A stretch of 64,000 nucleotides of DNA from Brevundimonas sp. NIBR11 (GTDB lineage: Bacteria > Pseudomonadota > Alphaproteobacteria > Caulobacterales > Caulobacteraceae). The notes beneath the pieces were generated by a model. It did no database searches. It saw nothing but the letters and a program-made list of their open reading frames with translations, and was not told where the DNA came from. Location: assembly GCF_027912535.1 (NCBI RefSeq), contig NZ_CP115465.1, positions 3,018,001 to 3,082,000 of the forward strand. The letters are read 5' to 3'. Shown piece by piece: positions 33,349 to 42,035 of the stretch; the stretch's first letter is position 1, and each line of letters starts with the position of its first letter. The position numbers and the translations under genes were made by a program.

Positions 33349-34686
33349 ATGGAATTCGTACTGCTCATCGTCGCCCTAGCCCTGGCGGGCTGTCTCGCAG
33401 GCGTGAGGCTGGGCCTGCAGGCTCGACAACAGTCCACACGTCTGGCCGAATTGAACGATTCTCTGGAAAGTCGCATCTCCGAGCGCACGCAGGAGTTGCG
33501 TCTGGCGCTCGAAGCCTCCGACGAACAGGCCAAGGCCGTCGCCGCCGCCAGCCAAGCCAAGTCCGACTTTCTGGCGGGCATGTCGCACGAGCTGCGCACG
33601 CCTCTGAACGCCGTCATCGGCTTCGCCGAGCTCATGCGGATGAATGAGCAGGCCGAGCCGCTGACGCGCCGTCAGTCCCAGGCCGTCGAACAGATCCTGG
33701 GCTCCGGCCAGCAACTGCTTAGCCTGATCGAGGAGGTCCTGGACCTCGCCCGCATCGAGGCCGGAAAGTTGTCGATGTCGGTCGAGCGTGTCGATCCCCA
33801 GCTGGTCGTGCGCCAGGTCTGCGACAACCTCCGTCCCACCGCCGAGGCCGCCGGGGTGACCCTGCGCGCGCCGGCCCCGACCGCCGGCCTGGGCGTCGTC
33901 GCCGACCGGACCCGGCTGCGCCAGGTGCTGAGCAACCTGTTGTCCAACGCCATCAAATACAATCGCGAGGGCGGCGACGTCCTTCTGGAGGTGCGCCAGA
34001 CCGCCGAGGGCGTCGCTCTGTCGGTGCACGACACCGGCGTCGGCATTCCCGAGGACCGCATGGCCGAGCTGTTCCAACCTTTCAACCGTCTGGGTCGCGA
34101 GACCTCCGACGTCGCCGGAACCGGCATCGGTCTGGCCGTATCGCGTCGTCTGGCCGAGGCCATGAACGGCCGGCTGGAGTGCGCCAGCGTCGCGGGGGAG
34201 GGCTCGACCTTCACCCTGCACCTGCCTCTGGCCCGTCAGGTCTCGACCCCGATCACGGCCTCATCGATCCCGACCGGGACGCTGCCCGCCGCGACCATGC
34301 TCTATGTCGAGGACAACCCGTCCAACATCGCCCTGATGCGCCACGTCATCGCCGCGCTCGGCCCGATCCAGCTGCATGTGGCCGAGAACGGGCACGAGGG
34401 TCTGTCGCTGGCGCGGGATCTGAGGCCCGACGTGATCCTCTTGGACATCAACCTGCCGGGACTGTCGGGGTTCGAGCTGAAGGCGCGTCTGGACGCCGAT
34501 CCCCTGACGCGCGGCATTCCGGTCCTGGCCCTCAGCGCCAGCGCCATGCCGCAGGACGTCAAGCGCGGCAGGGACGCTGGGTTCCGCGACTACCTCACCA
34601 AGCCGCTGGACATTCCGGCGCTGGCGGCGGCGCTGAATCGGGCTCTGGGGTCAGCCGAGGACCTGCGGTCGAAGGTGGCGGCCTAG
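33349..34686 (+). CDS. hybrid sensor histidine kinase/response regulator
   Basis: A 445-aa protein. An N-terminal hydrophobic helix (about 2-23) is followed by a coiled coil, then HisKA with the phosphoacceptor His80 in FLAGMSHELRTPLNAVIGFAELM. The HATPase_c domain has the N-box LSNLLSNAIKYN, G1 VHDTGVGIPED and G2 GTGIGLAVSRRL. A C-terminal receiver has ATMLYVEDNPSN and the phosphorylatable Asp366 in VILLDINLPGLSG, then LALSASAMPQD and YLTKPLD. No periplasmic or PAS sensor domain is visible, so the signal may come through the membrane helix or a partner. Convergent with rsmB, sharing stop bases. Confidence 0.93.
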   Translation: MEFVLLIVALALAGCLAGVRLGLQARQQSTRLAELNDSLESRISERTQELRLALEASDEQAKAVAAASQAKSDFLAGMSHELRTPLNAVIGFAELMRMNEQAEPLTRRQSQAVEQILGSGQQLLSLIEEVLDLARIEAGKLSMSVERVDPQLVVRQVCDNLRPTAEAAGVTLRAPAPTAGLGVVADRTRLRQVLSNLLSNAIKYNREGGDVLLEVRQTAEGVALSVHDTGVGIPEDRMAELFQPFNRLGRETSDVAGTGIGLAVSRRLAEAMNGRLECASVAGEGSTFTLHLPLARQVSTPITASSIPTGTLPAATMLYVEDNPSNIALMRHVIAALGPIQLHVAENGHEGLSLARDLRPDVILLDINLPGLSGFELKARLDADPLTRGIPVLALSASAMPQDVKRGRDAGFRDYLTKPLDIPALAAALNRALGSAEDLRSKVAA

Positions 34687-36026
34687 CCGACCCGCTCCAG
34701 CCGTGCGGCGAAGAAGCCGTCCACACCGCCGGTCTCGGCCCACATCGAGGGCAGGATGCGCAGCCAGCCTTCGGGCGTCAGGGCTTCGTCGGGCGCGCCG
34801 ACTGTGGCCGGATCGGCAGGTGCAGTCTTGAACGACGGATTGCGTCGCAGGAAGGCGATGACCTGGGTCTCGCCCTCTTCCCGTTCCAGCGAGCAGACGC
34901 AGTAGACCAGGCGGCCGCCTGGACCGACACGCCCGGCGGCCGCGTCGAGCAACCGGTGCTGGACGTCCGCCAGCTTGGCCACGTCGGCGGGTTTGGTGGC
35001 GCGAAGGACTTCCGGGTTGCGACGCAGGGTGCCGGTGGCCGTGCACGGCGCGTCCAGCAGGACGGCGTCGAAGGTGCGGCCGTCCTCCCAGTCCTCGCCT
35101 GGAGTGACGACGATCTCGGCCGAGAGGGCCGTGCGCTCAAGATTCTGGCGCAGGCGACGCAGGCGCGGCTCGGACCGGTCCAGCGCGACCACGGTCGCGC
35201 CGGTGGCGGCCAACTGCAGGGTCTTGCCGCCGGGCGCGGCGCACATGTCCAGCGCGGTCTCGCCGGCCTTGAGCGCCAGCAAACGGGCCGGCACGGCGGC
35301 GGCCGCGTCCTGCACCCACCAGCCGCCGGTCTCATAGCCGGACCAGGTCGCGACATCGCCGCGCAGGCCCGAACGGACCGTGCCGCCGGGCAGGACGGCT
35401 CCCTCGACGGCCTCGGCCAGGGCGGCGGCGTCCGTATCGGGCTTGAGGCTGAGGTCGGTCGGCGGTTCGTCGCGGGCGGCCAAGGCGATGGCGGCCAGCG
35501 TCGCCTCGCCATAGGTCTGTTTCCAACGCGCGGCGATCCAGTCGGGCAGGTTCGATTCCGCCGTCGTCAGTCCGGGCCCTTCGCGCTCGATCCCGCGCAG
35601 CACCGCGTTGACCAGCGCCTTGTAGGGCCGCGTCTTCGCATCGCGTTCCGCCAGCTTCACAGCGGTCGAGACGGCGGCGAAAGCGGGGGTCTCCAGCACC
35701 AGGGTCTGGGCCAGCGATACGCGCAGGATGGTCCGCACGGCTTCCGGCGGCGACTTCTGCAGGCGGCGGTTCAGGATGGCGTCGATCTCGCCCAGACGTC
35801 GCAGGGCCGCCATGGCCACGGCGCGGGCGAAGGCGCGATCCGGGCCGGGCAGGGACTTCAGCTCGGCCGAGGCCATGGCCTCGTCCAGACCGTTGCGACG
35901 CTCCAGGGCGGCGTTAAGCAGGACCCCGGCCGCGATGCGCGCCTCGACCCCGATATCGGCGGCCGCATCGGGCTCGCCTGTCCGCACGATCGGCTCGCGG
36001 CGCGGCCCGCGCGCCTTGTCGGCCAT
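34683..36026 (-). CDS. rsmB: 16S rRNA (cytosine-C5)-methyltransferase, RsmB family
   Basis: A 447-aa RNA m5C methyltransferase. The N-terminal NusB-like domain (about 20-160) has FARAVAMAALRRLGEIDAIL and KALVNAVLRGIERE. The Rossmann domain has the SAM loop DMCAAPGGKTLQLA, motif IV LLDAPCTATGTLRRNPEVL and motif VI RLVYCVCSLEREEGE with the nucleophilic Cys. It probably methylates C967 of 16S rRNA. The ATG at 36026 is the first that leaves a sensible N-terminus. It lies 48 bp after kup. Confidence 0.92.
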   Translation of the reverse strand: MADKARGPRREPIVRTGEPDAAADIGVEARIAAGVLLNAALERRNGLDEAMASAELKSLPGPDRAFARAVAMAALRRLGEIDAILNRRLQKSPPEAVRTILRVSLAQTLVLETPAFAAVSTAVKLAERDAKTRPYKALVNAVLRGIEREGPGLTTAESNLPDWIAARWKQTYGEATLAAIALAARDEPPTDLSLKPDTDAAALAEAVEGAVLPGGTVRSGLRGDVATWSGYETGGWWVQDAAAAVPARLLALKAGETALDMCAAPGGKTLQLAATGATVVALDRSEPRLRRLRQNLERTALSAEIVVTPGEDWEDGRTFDAVLLDAPCTATGTLRRNPEVLRATKPADVAKLADVQHRLLDAAAGRVGPGGRLVYCVCSLEREEGETQVIAFLRRNPSFKTAPADPATVGAPDEALTPEGWLRILPSMWAETGGVDGFFAARLERVG

Positions 36027-36073
36027 GCGACGGCCACGCGCGCCCGAGTTCTTGCCCTCGGGCGTCCCCCCGC

Positions 36074-38044
36074 TCAAACCGAGACCTGCGTGCCGAGTTC
36101 GACCACGCGCCCGGGCGGGATGTGGAAGAAGTCGGTCGGGTTGGCCGCATTGCGCATGAGGAAGATGTACAGCTTGTCCTGCCACAGGGGCATCCCCTGC
36201 GACGCGGACGGCACCACCGAGCGGCGGCCGAGGAAGAAGCTGGTCGACATGATGTCGAACTTCACCCCCTGCTTGCGGCACTGGCTGAGGGCGCGGGGCA
36301 CCACAGGGCTTTCCATGAAGCCGTAGCTGAGGGTGATCTTCTTGAAGTCGTCATTGATCGGCTCGATCAGGACGCGCTCGCTCTCGTGCACGCGCGGCCG
36401 GTCGGTGGTGCGGACGGTCAGGATGACGTTCTTCTCATGCAGCACCTTGTTGTGCTTGAGATTGTGCATCAGGGCGACCGGAGCGACGTCCGGGTCGCTG
36501 GTCAGGAAGATGGCCGTGCCGGGCGAGCGGTGCGGCGGACGGGCGCGCAGCATCTCGATCAGGTCGGTCAGAGGCAGGCTGTCCTTCTTGGACTTGGCCG
36601 AGAGGATTTGCGACCCGCGCGTCCAGGTCCACATGACCAAAACCAGGACCGCGCCCAACACCAGCGGCAGCCAGGCCCCGTCGGGGATCTTCAACAGGTT
36701 GGAGGTCAGGAAGACGCTGTCGATGAAGCCGAACGGGACCAGGCAGGCCAGCGTCGCCCACAGCGGCCATTTCCACTTCTTGGTGATGACCGAATAGGCC
36801 ATCAGGGTGTTGATCAGCATGACCCCTGTGACGGCCACGCCATAGGCGGCGGTCAGGTTGTGCGAGCTCTGGAACACGAACAGCAGGGTCAGGACCCCGA
36901 CCATCAGGAAGGTGTTCACCGCCGGCACGAAGATCTGTCCGGCCTGCGTCTCGGAGGTGAAGCGGATGTCGATGCGGGGCAGGAGGCCCAGCTGGACGGC
37001 CTGCTGCGTCACCGAGAAGGCGCCGGTGATGACCGCCTGCGAGGCGATAACGGTCGCGATGGTCGCCAGGGCCAGCATGGGCCAGTAGGCGAACTCCGGC
37101 ACCATGGACCAGAACGGGTTCTCGGCGGCGGCGGGATTGTCGAGGATCAGGGCGCCCTGACCCAGATAGTTCAGCGTCAGACAGGGCAGGACGAAGCAAA
37201 GCCAGCCGGCGCGGATCGGCGCCTTACCGAAATGGCCCATGTCGGCGTACAGGGCCTCGGCTCCTGTCACAGCCAGGAAGACGCTGCCCAGGATGATGAA
37301 GCCAAGGAAGCCGTCGTTCAGAAGAAGCATGACGCCGTAGTGGGGCGACAGGGCCCGCAGGACCGAGATGTCGTCGAAGATGTGATAGAGGCCGAGCGCG
37401 CCCAGCGACAGGAACCACAGGGCCGTCAGGGGGCCGAACCATTTGGCCAGCCCGGCCGTGCCGCGCGACTGGACCAGGAACAGGCCGATCAGGATCGCGG
37501 CCGCGATCGGCACGATGAAGGCGTCCAGACGCGTGCCGACGCCAGGCGCGTCCTTCACACCCTCGATCGCTGAAAGCACCGAGATGGCGGGCGTGATGAT
37601 GCCGTCGCCATAGAACAGCGCCGCGCCGCAGACGCCGAGAATGAAGATCCACGCCGACCGGCGGCCGATCGCATGGGTCGCCAGCGCCATCAGGGCCAAG
37701 GTCCCGCCCTCGCCCTTGTTGTCCGCGCGCATGAGGAAGATGACGTATTTGAACGTCACCACGACCATCAGGGCCCAGAAGGCCAGCGAAACCACGCCGA
37801 TGATGGCCAACTCGCCGCCGATACCCTGCTGGGCATGGGCGATCGCCTCTCGCAGGGCGTAGAGGGGGCTGGTGCCGATGTCGCCGAACACGACGCCGAC
37901 GGCGCCGAGGGTCAGCGCCCAGAAGCCAGCCTTCCCGACGCCATGGGCGGCGTGGGAGCCGTGTCCCGAACCAGCGGGGGCGGCGGTGGTCTGAGCAGGC
38001 GAGGCGGGGGGAGCGCCGTCGCCGGGGGATGCGTCCCCAGCCAT
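36074..38044 (-). CDS. kup: KUP-type low-affinity potassium transporter
   Basis: A 656-aa KUP/HAK/KT transporter with about 12 helices. Signature: TLGAVGVVFGDIGTSPLYALRE near residue 45-65, then LFYGDGIITPAISVLSAIEG and LIEPINDDFKKITLSYGFME in the cytosolic tail. It imports K+ with protons. GGAGG is six bases before the ATG at 38044. A His/Ala/Gly-rich N-terminus of about 40 residues precedes the first helix. Divergent from the Rrf2-type regulator with a 190-bp gap. Confidence 0.95.
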   Translation of the reverse strand: MAGDASPGDGAPPASPAQTTAAPAGSGHGSHAAHGVGKAGFWALTLGAVGVVFGDIGTSPLYALREAIAHAQQGIGGELAIIGVVSLAFWALMVVVTFKYVIFLMRADNKGEGGTLALMALATHAIGRRSAWIFILGVCGAALFYGDGIITPAISVLSAIEGVKDAPGVGTRLDAFIVPIAAAILIGLFLVQSRGTAGLAKWFGPLTALWFLSLGALGLYHIFDDISVLRALSPHYGVMLLLNDGFLGFIILGSVFLAVTGAEALYADMGHFGKAPIRAGWLCFVLPCLTLNYLGQGALILDNPAAAENPFWSMVPEFAYWPMLALATIATVIASQAVITGAFSVTQQAVQLGLLPRIDIRFTSETQAGQIFVPAVNTFLMVGVLTLLFVFQSSHNLTAAYGVAVTGVMLINTLMAYSVITKKWKWPLWATLACLVPFGFIDSVFLTSNLLKIPDGAWLPLVLGAVLVLVMWTWTRGSQILSAKSKKDSLPLTDLIEMLRARPPHRSPGTAIFLTSDPDVAPVALMHNLKHNKVLHEKNVILTVRTTDRPRVHESERVLIEPINDDFKKITLSYGFMESPVVPRALSQCRKQGVKFDIMSTSFFLGRRSVVPSASQGMPLWQDKLYIFLMRNAANPTDFFHIPPGRVVELGTQVSV

Positions 38045-38127
38045 GAATATCCTCCGGGCGCCGCGGTCGGCGGGCCCATCAAAGCGGAGGGCGTTTAGGC
38101 TCATTCCGCGGCCGGTTCAATCGCATG

Positions 38128-38138
38128 GAAACGGTTTC
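38128..38138. promoter_or_regulatory. palindrome GAAACGGTTTC in the kup/Rrf2 gap
   Basis: An 11-bp perfect palindrome with a central base, between divergent kup and the Rrf2-type gene. It could be an operator, but it is short, so this is only a candidate. Confidence 0.3.
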
Positions 38139-38234
38139 AGTTGCACCGTGTTCGGCAAGCCGGTCCCTGCGGCGAGACGAGGATTTGTGAATCCCGTCGT
38201 GCGTGCCTACCTTGGGAGCTGGAACCGGACGAAG

Positions 38235-38729
38235 ATGTCAGACAGTCAACGCTTTCCCGTCGCTGCTCACGCCCTGGCCTATCTGGCCCACAAGGATGCG
38301 TATGACGCCGCGCGCGCCTGCCCCAGCGCCATCCTGGCGGCGTCGGTGCCGACCAATCCGGTGGTCATCCGCCGGGTGACGGCCCTGTTGTCCAAGGCCG
38401 GGCTGATCGCCACCCGCCCAGGCGCGTCCGGCGGCTCATGGCTGCTGCGGCGGCCCGAGGAGATCCGGCTGGACGAGGTGCTCAGCGCCGTCAACGGCTG
38501 CGCCCACCTGGGCTCGCCGCCTCAGGGAGCCAAGGGCTGCCCCATCGGGGAGCATATCCCGCGCCAGGTGGCCAAGGTTCTGACCCTGGCCGATCAGGCC
38601 GCCTCGGAATCCCTGTCCAAGATCACCATCGCCGACCTGCTGGCCGAGACATCCGCCGCCCTGGACGGTCTGGAGCCGCACCCGGCCTGCACCGAGGCCA
38701 TCCGCGCCGCCGGCGCCGTCGCCGCTTAA
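38235..38729 (+). CDS. Rrf2 family transcriptional regulator
   Basis: A 164-aa winged-helix regulator of the Rrf2 family: FPVAAHALAYLAHKDAYDAA, the recognition part VIRRVTALLSKAGLIATRPGASGGSWLLRRPEEI and the C-terminal part with cysteines (NGCAHLG, KGCPIGEH, HPACTEA). The Cys spacing (C-x12-C) is not that of IscR or NsrR, so an iron-sulfur cluster or thiol switch is possible but unproven. The start at 38235 fits homology. The SDR gene begins 1 bp after its stop, so this is probably the regulator of that SDR. Confidence 0.85.
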   Translation: MSDSQRFPVAAHALAYLAHKDAYDAARACPSAILAASVPTNPVVIRRVTALLSKAGLIATRPGASGGSWLLRRPEEIRLDEVLSAVNGCAHLGSPPQGAKGCPIGEHIPRQVAKVLTLADQAASESLSKITIADLLAETSAALDGLEPHPACTEAIRAAGAVAA

Positions 38730-38730
38730 G

Positions 38731-39528
38731 GTGACGCGCACGATCCTGATCACCGGCGCCTCTGCCGGCATCGGGGCGGCCCTGGCGCGGGTCTATGCGG
38801 AAAAGGGCTGGGACCTGATCCTCACGGCGCGGCGCGAAGGCCCCCTGACGGCGCTCGCCGAGGAGATCTGGAAGACCCACGGCCAGACCGCGACCGTCAT
38901 CACCGCCGACTTGGCCGACCCGAACGCCCCTGTCGAACTGGTCGAGGCCATCGCGGAGCGAGGCCTGACCGTCGACGGCCTGATCAACAACGCGGGCTTC
39001 TCGCGCACCACGGGATTCCTCGCGACCGACCCCGCCCAGCATGCGGCGATGGTGCAGGTCATGCTGTCGGCGCCCGTCGCCCTGTCGCGCTTGTTCCTGC
39101 CCGGCATGGTCGAGCGCGGCTTCGGGAGGGTCATCAACGTCGCCTCCCTGGCCGGCCAGATGCCCGCGACCGGTGGGGACACCCTGTACGGCCCGATCAA
39201 ATCCTTCCTGATCAAGGCGTCCCAAGGCCTGTGGCTGGAGACGCGGGGGACCGGCGTCCACGTCACCGCCCTCTGCCCCGGCTACACACTGACCGAGTTC
39301 CACGACGTGAACGGCTCGCGAGAGCAGGTGTCATCCGCCTATCCGTCTTGGATGTGGCAGACGGCCGAGCATGTGGCCCGCGTGGCCTATGACGCCTGCG
39401 AGGCGGACCGGCCGAGGGTCACGCCGGGCGCCATGAACAACGTGCTGGCGATGCTCGGCAAGCTGCTGCCCGAGGGCCTGGCGTTGAACATGGTCGCCGG
39501 CCATGCGCGGCGGCTGAAGCGGATCTGA
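38731..39528 (+). CDS. short-chain dehydrogenase/reductase
   Basis: A 265-aa SDR. The NAD(P) site is ILITGASAGIGAALARVYA (TGASAGIG at 8-15), then ADLADPNAP, LINNAGFS and the catalytic Ser and Tyr-x-x-x-Lys (INVASLAGQM and LYGPIKSFLI). CPGYTLTEFHD follows. The Arg after the first strand (TARRE) suggests NADP(H). The start is a GTG at 38731. It stands directly behind the Rrf2-type regulator. The substrate is not evident. Confidence 0.88.
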   Translation: MTRTILITGASAGIGAALARVYAEKGWDLILTARREGPLTALAEEIWKTHGQTATVITADLADPNAPVELVEAIAERGLTVDGLINNAGFSRTTGFLATDPAQHAAMVQVMLSAPVALSRLFLPGMVERGFGRVINVASLAGQMPATGGDTLYGPIKSFLIKASQGLWLETRGTGVHVTALCPGYTLTEFHDVNGSREQVSSAYPSWMWQTAEHVARVAYDACEADRPRVTPGAMNNVLAMLGKLLPEGLALNMVAGHARRLKRI

Positions 39529-39573
39529 TCGCCCCGGCTTGAGCCGACGGGCAAATCAACGGAACACCGGGAC

Positions 39574-40242
39574 ATGGCGCAGCACGGCCCAACCCTCGGC
39601 ATCATCGGCACGGGCGGTTTCGCGCGCGAGGTCCTGCCCGTCGCCCGCGCCTTCGTCCGTCATCACCCCCAGCTGAAGATCGAGCCCGGCCGGATCGTCT
39701 TCGTCGACCGCGACGGCGGCGACCCTGTCAGCGGCGTCCCGATCCTGTCCGAGGCCGAGTTCGTCGCTCTGGAAGGCGATCGATACTTCACCATCGCCAT
39801 CGGCGACGGCGTGGTGCGCCAGACCATCGCCGATCGGCTGGAGGAGGCGGGCTGCAAGCCCCTGTCGATTTGCGCCGAGAACGTCATCCTGCCCGACGAT
39901 CTCGACTGCGGGCCGGGCGCGGTGTTCCAGCCCTTCAGCATGGTCACGGCCGACGCCCGCATCGGCCGCCAGTTCCAGTGCAACATCTACGCCTATGTCG
40001 CCCATGACTGTGTGATCGGCGACCATGTCACCCTGGCCCCCCGCGCCAGCCTGAACGGCAATGTGGTGGTCGAGGATCATGTCTATGTCGGCACGGGCGC
40101 GGTGATCCGTCAGGGAACGCCCGGCAAGCCCCTCGTGCTCGGGCGCGGCTGTGTCATCGGGATGGGAGCGGTGGTGACGAAGGATGTGGCGCCGGGCGTC
40201 ACCGTGATCGGCAACCCCGCCCGTCCCCTGGAGGCGAAATGA
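39574..40242 (+). CDS. NeuD/PglD-type sugar O- or N-acyltransferase
   Basis: A 222-aa acyltransferase with the two-part layout of NeuD/PglD: an N-terminal Rossmann-like domain (TLGIIGTGGFAREVLPVA) and a C-terminal left-handed beta-helix of hexapeptide repeats (VTADARIGRQFQCN, IGDHVTLAPRASLNGN, IGMGAVVTKDVAPG) ending in IGNPARPL. The catalytic His is likely in AYVAHDCVIGDH. It probably acetylates a precursor or a nonulosonic acid. The stop overlaps the neuB start as ATGA. Confidence 0.88.
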   Translation: MAQHGPTLGIIGTGGFAREVLPVARAFVRHHPQLKIEPGRIVFVDRDGGDPVSGVPILSEAEFVALEGDRYFTIAIGDGVVRQTIADRLEEAGCKPLSICAENVILPDDLDCGPGAVFQPFSMVTADARIGRQFQCNIYAYVAHDCVIGDHVTLAPRASLNGNVVVEDHVYVGTGAVIRQGTPGKPLVLGRGCVIGMGAVVTKDVAPGVTVIGNPARPLEAK

Positions 40243-41255
40243 CGGTCTTCTTCATCGCCGAGGCCGGTGTGAACCACAATGGCGACCTCGACCTGGCCCT
40301 CCGCCTCGTCGATGTGGCCAAGGCGGCCGGGGCCGACGCGGTCAAATTCCAGACCTTCACCACCGACAAGGTCATCGCCGTCGACGCGCCCCTGGCCGAA
40401 TACCAGAAGGCCAACGCCGGGGCGCCCTCGGCCGTGGAGATGCTGAAGGGATTCGAGCTTCCTCAGGCCGATTTCGCCCGCATCGCCGACCACTGCCGCG
40501 CGGTGGGGATCGAGTTCATGTCCTCCCCCTTCGACCTCGACAGCGCCCGTTTCCTGGCCGGGATCGGGATGACGAAGTTCAAACTGGCCTCCGGCGAGAT
40601 CACCCACGAAGCCTTCGTGCGCGGCGTGGCCCGACTGGCGGCCGATCACGAGGGCACGGTCATCCTGTCCACCGGCATGAGCACGCTGGACGAGGTCGCA
40701 GAGGCCGTTCACTGGATCGAGGCCGAGGGCGATCCCGGCCTGACGATCCTCCATTGCGTCTCCAACTATCCGGCTCCGGCGAAGGACGCGAACCTCAAGG
40801 CCATGGACACCTTGGCCGAGGCCTTCGGCCGGCCGGTGGGCTGGTCGGATCACACCCTGGGGGACGCCGTCTCCCTCGCCGCCGTGGCGCGTGGGGCGTC
40901 GGCGATCGAGAAGCACTTCACCCTCGACAACGCCCTGGCCGGCCCCGACCACGCCATGTCGATGGACCCGGAGGGCCTCGCTCGCCTGATCGCCGGCATC
41001 CGCGCGGTGGAGGCCTCGCTCGGCGACGGCGTCAAACGCCCGGTCGAGGCCGAACGCGAGATCATGACCGTGGCGCGCCGCAGCCTGTTCGCCGCGCGGG
41101 ATATCGCGGCGGGAGCGGTGGTCTCGCCCGACGACCTCATCGCGCTCAGGCCGGGCGACGGGATCTCGGCGGCGAAACAGGGCGACGTCGTGGGGCGTGC
41201 GGCGGTGCGGGCCATCCGGGCCGGGACGAAGCTGACCGACGCCGACCTCGCCTGA
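40239..41255 (+). CDS. neuB: NeuB family nonulosonic acid synthase
   Basis: A 338-aa sialic-acid-synthase-type enzyme: FFIAEAGVNHNGDLDLALRL at the start, AVKFQTFTTDKV, MSSPFDL, FKLASGEITHEAFV, ILSTGMSTLDEVAEA, LHCVSNYPAP and EKHFTLDNALAGPDHAMSMDP, then a C-terminal SAF/antifreeze domain (RRSLFAARDIAAGAVVSPDDL). It condenses phosphoenolpyruvate with a 6-carbon sugar to give a nonulosonic acid such as legionaminic or pseudaminic acid; which one cannot be decided here. In Caulobacterales NeuB is needed to make the sugar for flagellin glycosylation. Confidence 0.92.
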   Translation: MTVFFIAEAGVNHNGDLDLALRLVDVAKAAGADAVKFQTFTTDKVIAVDAPLAEYQKANAGAPSAVEMLKGFELPQADFARIADHCRAVGIEFMSSPFDLDSARFLAGIGMTKFKLASGEITHEAFVRGVARLAADHEGTVILSTGMSTLDEVAEAVHWIEAEGDPGLTILHCVSNYPAPAKDANLKAMDTLAEAFGRPVGWSDHTLGDAVSLAAVARGASAIEKHFTLDNALAGPDHAMSMDPEGLARLIAGIRAVEASLGDGVKRPVEAEREIMTVARRSLFAARDIAAGAVVSPDDLIALRPGDGISAAKQGDVVGRAAVRAIRAGTKLTDADLA

Positions 41256-41265
41256 CGCCCTCTCC

Positions 41266-41964
41266 TCAGTGCCCGCCCGCCGGATAGGGCGTGGTCACCG
41301 ACCCGGCGAACATGCCGGGCAGAGCCTCGCCCAGACCCATGATGATGAACTGGATCGCCAGGGCGCACAGGATCAGACCCAGCACCCGCACGATGATGGC
41401 CAGGCCGACATCGCCGAGGATCCGTCCCAGCGGCCCCGTCAGGGTGAAGCAGAAGAAGGACACCAGCGACGCCGCCGCGATGGCGGCCAGCGACGCGACC
41501 GTCCCCGCCGGGCCGAGCTTCTCGGCCTCGCCGGCCTGGATGATGATGGCCGAGATGGCGCCCGGCCCGATCATCAGGGGGATGGCGAACGGCACGACCA
41601 GCCGCTGGAATCTCCGTCGCGCATAGCCGCGCACGTCGTTCAGGTCCGAGGCCGCGTCCTTGTCGGTGAAGCTGGACAGGAAGTCGCCTCGCGCCATGTC
41701 CAGACCCAACAGCAACAGAAGCACCCCGCCCGCGATCCGGAACGCCGCCAGCGAGATGCCGAAGAACTGTAGCAAGCCTAGACCCGTGAAGAAGAAGAAG
41801 GCCAGGAAGACTGCGGCGAACAGGCAGATCAGGGCCGAGACCGACACCCGCTGGCGCAGGGTCGCCCCGGCCGTCGCCGCCGCGAAGATCGGGATGTTGC
41901 CCAGGGGGTCCAGCAGGGCGAACAAGGTCACGAACAGGTTGACCCCCAGATCGAGCGCGTCCAT
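41266..41964 (-). CDS. MarC family membrane protein
   Basis: A 232-aa protein with six helices. FVTLFALLDPLGNIPIFAA is the N-terminal MarC signature, and FAIPLMIGPGAISAIII the second half equivalent, so the two-fold internal repeat (D-P-x-G and G-P-G) is visible. MarC proteins have no settled function; they are not multidrug pumps as once thought. Convergent with neuB (10 bp between stops). Confidence 0.93.
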   Translation of the reverse strand: MDALDLGVNLFVTLFALLDPLGNIPIFAAATAGATLRQRVSVSALICLFAAVFLAFFFFTGLGLLQFFGISLAAFRIAGGVLLLLLGLDMARGDFLSSFTDKDAASDLNDVRGYARRRFQRLVVPFAIPLMIGPGAISAIIIQAGEAEKLGPAGTVASLAAIAAASLVSFFCFTLTGPLGRILGDVGLAIIVRVLGLILCALAIQFIIMGLGEALPGMFAGSVTTPYPAGGH

Positions 41965-41978
41965 TGCCTGTCCCTTAA

Positions 41979-42024
41979 GGTCTGATCCGGAAAAGTGTGA
42001 GCGGTTTTCCGGTCGGATCAGACC
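41979..42024. repeat. palindromic dispersed-type repeat, unit A
   Basis: GGTCTGATCCG (41979-41989) and CGGATCAGACC (42014-42024) are perfect inverted copies; the inner GGAAAA and TTTTCC also pair. This A-T flanked GATCCGGAAAAG-type palindrome resembles an intergenic repeat I know from several alphaproteobacterial genomes. Confidence 0.8.
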
Positions 42025-42035
42025 CAGAAACCACT

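Noticed and set aside
38043..38234. N-terminal extension of the Rrf2-type protein
   Set aside because: The family begins at MSDSQRFPVAAHALAYLAH; the upstream residues are not conserved in style and overlap the kup start region.
39574..41255. NeuD/NeuB as part of a mobile polysaccharide island
   Set aside because: Base composition and coupling are like the neighbours, core genes flank both sides and there is no integrase, IS or tRNA scar.
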